Assembly (NCBI GenBank): GCA_002995645.1
Contig: PUHO01000011.1
Location: forward strand, 1-16,771
Length of the DNA: 16,771 nucleotides
Source: SAR324 cluster bacterium
Lineage (GTDB): Bacteria > SAR324 > XYD2-FULL-50-16 > HCM1
Direction of reading: 5' to 3'
Below the pieces are notes generated by a model that was not told the origin of the DNA, searched no databases, and was given only the letters and a program-made list of their open reading frames with translations. This document shows, in pieces, positions 14,785 through 16,771 of the stretch (the first letter of the stretch is position 1; every line of letters begins with the position of its first letter). A program made the position numbers and the translations under genes.

Positions 14785-16053
14785 ATGCAGTTGAAAAAAT
14801 ATATAGCTAACTCCATGCCGGAAGCTATTAAGCAAATCAAGCTAGAACTAGGCAACGACGCCGTTATTCTTTCTACCCGCAAGGTTAAGAAAGGTGGCGG
14901 AGCTTTTGGTTTATTTGGGCAATACGTACTGGAAGTAACAGCGGCAAAAGACATGAACAGTGCGGAAAAAAGTTCCGTTACACAACATCTTGAAGCAAAT
15001 AACACGGAACCGGCTATGTTACCGCCGCCTTTTGATCCAACAAAAGTTAATACAAAAGCACAGACGGACACGCGAAAAATAGAAATGGAACTAGAAGAAA
15101 TTCGCACTGCTTTATCTGATTTAAGAAAAGGAATACGTGTACAAACAAATGAGGCTACTACTATTTCTCATTTACGTTATGAAGTAAATGAACTCAAATC
15201 TATTATTAATAAATTAATTACTCAAACTAATAACGCTTATAAAAAAAATTGGTCTGAAGCCTTAAGTGTTTTATATCAACAACTTTGCTCCAACGGCGTA
15301 GAAGAAAAATTTGCCTCTCGCTTAATTGACGAAGTAAGTAAAAAAATACCTAAACAAGAAGCGAATAATTTTACTTATGTTAAAATTTATTTAGCGCGTC
15401 TTTTCATGCAAGTTATTCCCTTACTAGACGACCTTATTCCGCAACCAAACACGCAAAATATTTTTAGCGTTATTGGACCGACTGGCGTAGGAAAAACAAC
15501 CACGTTAGCCAAGATTGCCAGTATTGCAAAGTTAAATAAACATAAAATTAAAATAGGATTGATTACGTTAGATACGTTTCGTATTGGCGCAGTAAATCAA
15601 CTGGAAGAATATAGCCAAATCTTACGCGTTCCTTGTAAAACGGCGTTTAATAGCCTAGATCTAGAACATGCAATCCAAAGTTTTAAAGACAAAGATTTAA
15701 TTTTAATTGATACTTCGGGAAAATCGCAAAGAGACGCTACGCAAATGAACGACATGAAGGATATTTTGCTTAATTTTCCGCAAATAAGAAACCTTCTTGT
15801 TTTAAGTACAACAACAAAAGACGGCGATTTAACAGAAATAACAAAACGATTTAGTATTATTCCATTATACGGGTTAATCTTAACAAAACTAGACGAAACA
15901 ACTTGTTACGGTTCGGTTTTTAATCATGCTATTCGCTTTAAATTACCACTAGCTTATTTAACAACCGGGCAAAACGTACCGGACGATATGGAAAAAGCAA
16001 CGCGCGAACGACTTATTGATTTATTATTAGACGTTTCTAATGAAATAAAATAA
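14785..16053 (+). CDS. flhF: Flagellar biosynthesis SRP-type GTPase FlhF
   Basis: SRP-family GTPase that places the flagellar basal body at the cell pole, 422 residues. The amino end, MQLKKYIANSMPEAIKQIKLELGNDAVILSTRKV in outline, is the FlhF basic B domain; a variable linker with predicted coiled-coil character runs from about 95 to 150. The N domain spans about 155-220 and the G domain follows: G1 GPTGVGKTTT at 231-240, the DTFRIGAVNQLEEYSQIL segment at 263-280 (the SRP-specific insertion), G3 DTSGKSQRD at 309-317, and G4 TKLDE at 367-371. The end, G-Q-N-V-P-D-D-M-E, is typical. It is followed after 77 bases by flhG, its regulator. The start fits the family but lacks a Shine-Dalgarno. Confidence 0.95.
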   Translation: MQLKKYIANSMPEAIKQIKLELGNDAVILSTRKVKKGGGAFGLFGQYVLEVTAAKDMNSAEKSSVTQHLEANNTEPAMLPPPFDPTKVNTKAQTDTRKIEMELEEIRTALSDLRKGIRVQTNEATTISHLRYEVNELKSIINKLITQTNNAYKKNWSEALSVLYQQLCSNGVEEKFASRLIDEVSKKIPKQEANNFTYVKIYLARLFMQVIPLLDDLIPQPNTQNIFSVIGPTGVGKTTTLAKIASIAKLNKHKIKIGLITLDTFRIGAVNQLEEYSQILRVPCKTAFNSLDLEHAIQSFKDKDLILIDTSGKSQRDATQMNDMKDILLNFPQIRNLLVLSTTTKDGDLTEITKRFSIIPLYGLILTKLDETTCYGSVFNHAIRFKLPLAYLTTGQNVPDDMEKATRERLIDLLLDVSNEIK

Positions 16054-16130
16054 TTCTTTCTATAATCATTATAATAGAAAACAAACGTTATACTATACTA
16101 AAATAATTAACATCATCTATACGTACGACC

Positions 16131-16771
16131 ATGGAAGATCAAGCGAATTCTCTTCGTAAAAAGCTCTCTCAGCAAGAAGAAAAAAAGACGCCGTTAACAC
16201 AACAAAGCGCTCTTTCCTTAAGTGTTACAAGCGGTAAAGGAGGAGTAGGGAAAACTAATCTTATTATTAACCTTGCCATTCAACTTGCTACGCTTGGCAA
16301 ACGAGTCTTATTAATAGATGCTGATCTTGGATTAGCTAATATTGATATTATGCTTAATCTTGCGCCGAATCATACTTTTGAAGAAGTGTTAAAACATAAC
16401 GTTAATATTAACGATACCATCTTAAAAGGACCGAGTAATATAGACGTGCTTCCGGCGTCGTCCGGTATTAGCGAAGTTGCCGATCTTAAAAATAACCAAC
16501 AACTAGCGCTTTTAGAATCGCTTAGCGAATTAAATGCAAAATATGATTATATTTTAATTGATACCGGCGCGGGGATTAGTTCTAATGTCCTACGTTTTAA
16601 CGCGGCAGTAGACGAAGTATTTGTCGTTACAACGCCGGAACCTACGGCTATGACTGATGCTTATGCTTTAATGAAAGTAATGTTAACTAAGTACCAAGTA
16701 CATAAATTTAACTTAATTGTAAACCAAGCTTCGCCGGATTTAGCTTTATCTATTTATGAAAGGTTAAACCG
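16131..16771 (+). CDS. flhG: MinD-like flagellar number ATPase FlhG/FleN (cut by window end)
   Basis: ParA/MinD-family ATPase that limits flagellar number and stimulates FlhF GTPase. 213 codons are visible of a family length near 270-300. The ATG at 16131 is supported by DQANSLR at residues 3-9, the DQAxxLR motif known to activate FlhF. The deviant Walker A is S-G-K-G-G-V-G-K-T at 34-42, with signature lysine K36 and P-loop K41. Further motifs are LLIDADLGLANIDIML at 60-75, DTGAGIS at 144-150 (Walker B region) and TPEPTAMTDAYALMK at 168-182. The membrane-targeting helix at the carboxyl end lies beyond the window. It probably shares the flhF transcript. No Shine-Dalgarno precedes it. Confidence 0.94.
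   Translation, partial: MEDQANSLRKKLSQQEEKKTPLTQQSALSLSVTSGKGGVGKTNLIINLAIQLATLGKRVLLIDADLGLANIDIMLNLAPNHTFEEVLKHNVNINDTILKGPSNIDVLPASSGISEVADLKNNQQLALLESLSELNAKYDYILIDTGAGISSNVLRFNAAVDEVFVVTTPEPTAMTDAYALMKVMLTKYQVHKFNLIVNQASPDLALSIYERLN

Noticed and set aside
16057..16080. Terminator after flhF (TTTCTAT ... ATAGAAA)
   Set aside because: The stem is only seven AT-rich pairs with a ten-base loop and no U-run, so it is unlikely to separate flhF from flhG.
1..16771. CRISPR arrays, tRNA or rRNA genes, insertion sequences
   Set aside because: I looked for regularly spaced repeats, cloverleaf-like cassettes and transposase motifs on both strands and saw none. Nearly all the sequence is accounted for by the listed genes.

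Overview
The window (16,771 bases, AT-rich, roughly 35-40% GC by eye) comes from a Gram-negative, flagellated bacterium. A periplasmic arabinose-binding protein with a signal peptide implies a periplasm. The FlhF/FlhG pair implies polar or otherwise positioned flagella. Glycine dehydrogenase split into two subunits with its own gcvT and gcvH, plus LarC and MurJ, would fit a low-GC member of the Desulfovibrio/Lawsonia side of the former Deltaproteobacteria. This placement is an inference from gene content and is not secure. I see no tRNA, rRNA, CRISPR array, transposase or phage gene, and no gene-free stretch longer than 300 bases. The longest gap is 278 bases, at 3459-3736.

Region 1 (1-3458, minus strand) is an L-arabinose-type ABC importer in the order araF (binding protein), araG (ATPase), araH (permease, cut by the window start). 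A strong hairpin lies between araF and araG. Region 2 (3459-7861) holds a regulatory interval with two inverted repeats and divergent promoters. A plus-strand unit follows: a very large DUF5107 + TPR protein, then a GyrI-like protein, ending at a 12-bp terminator hairpin. The DUF5107 protein probably acts in the same sugar pathway as the importer.

Region 3 (7811-12277, minus strand) is the glycine cleavage operon gcvT-gcvH-gcvPA-gcvPB, with tight spacing and a good sigma70-type promoter. The lipoamide dehydrogenase (L protein) is not in the window. The predicted gcvT leader is too short for a glycine riboswitch.

Region 4 (12265-16771) starts with a LarC-type protein, divergent from gcvT, that consists only of the N-terminal LarC1 domain. 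It converges, with one base between stop codons, on murJ (lipid II flippase, minus strand). Divergent from murJ are flhF and flhG; flhG is cut by the window end. They form the GTPase/ATPase pair that sets flagellar position and number, and the FlhG start carries the FlhF-activating DQAxxLR motif.

The points most worth a second look are the LarC1-only protein, the DUF5107-TPR/GyrI unit divergent from araFGH, a C7 tract at the start of gcvPA, and the lack of Shine-Dalgarno sequences on about half of the genes. Nothing here is clearly a new defence or mobile system.
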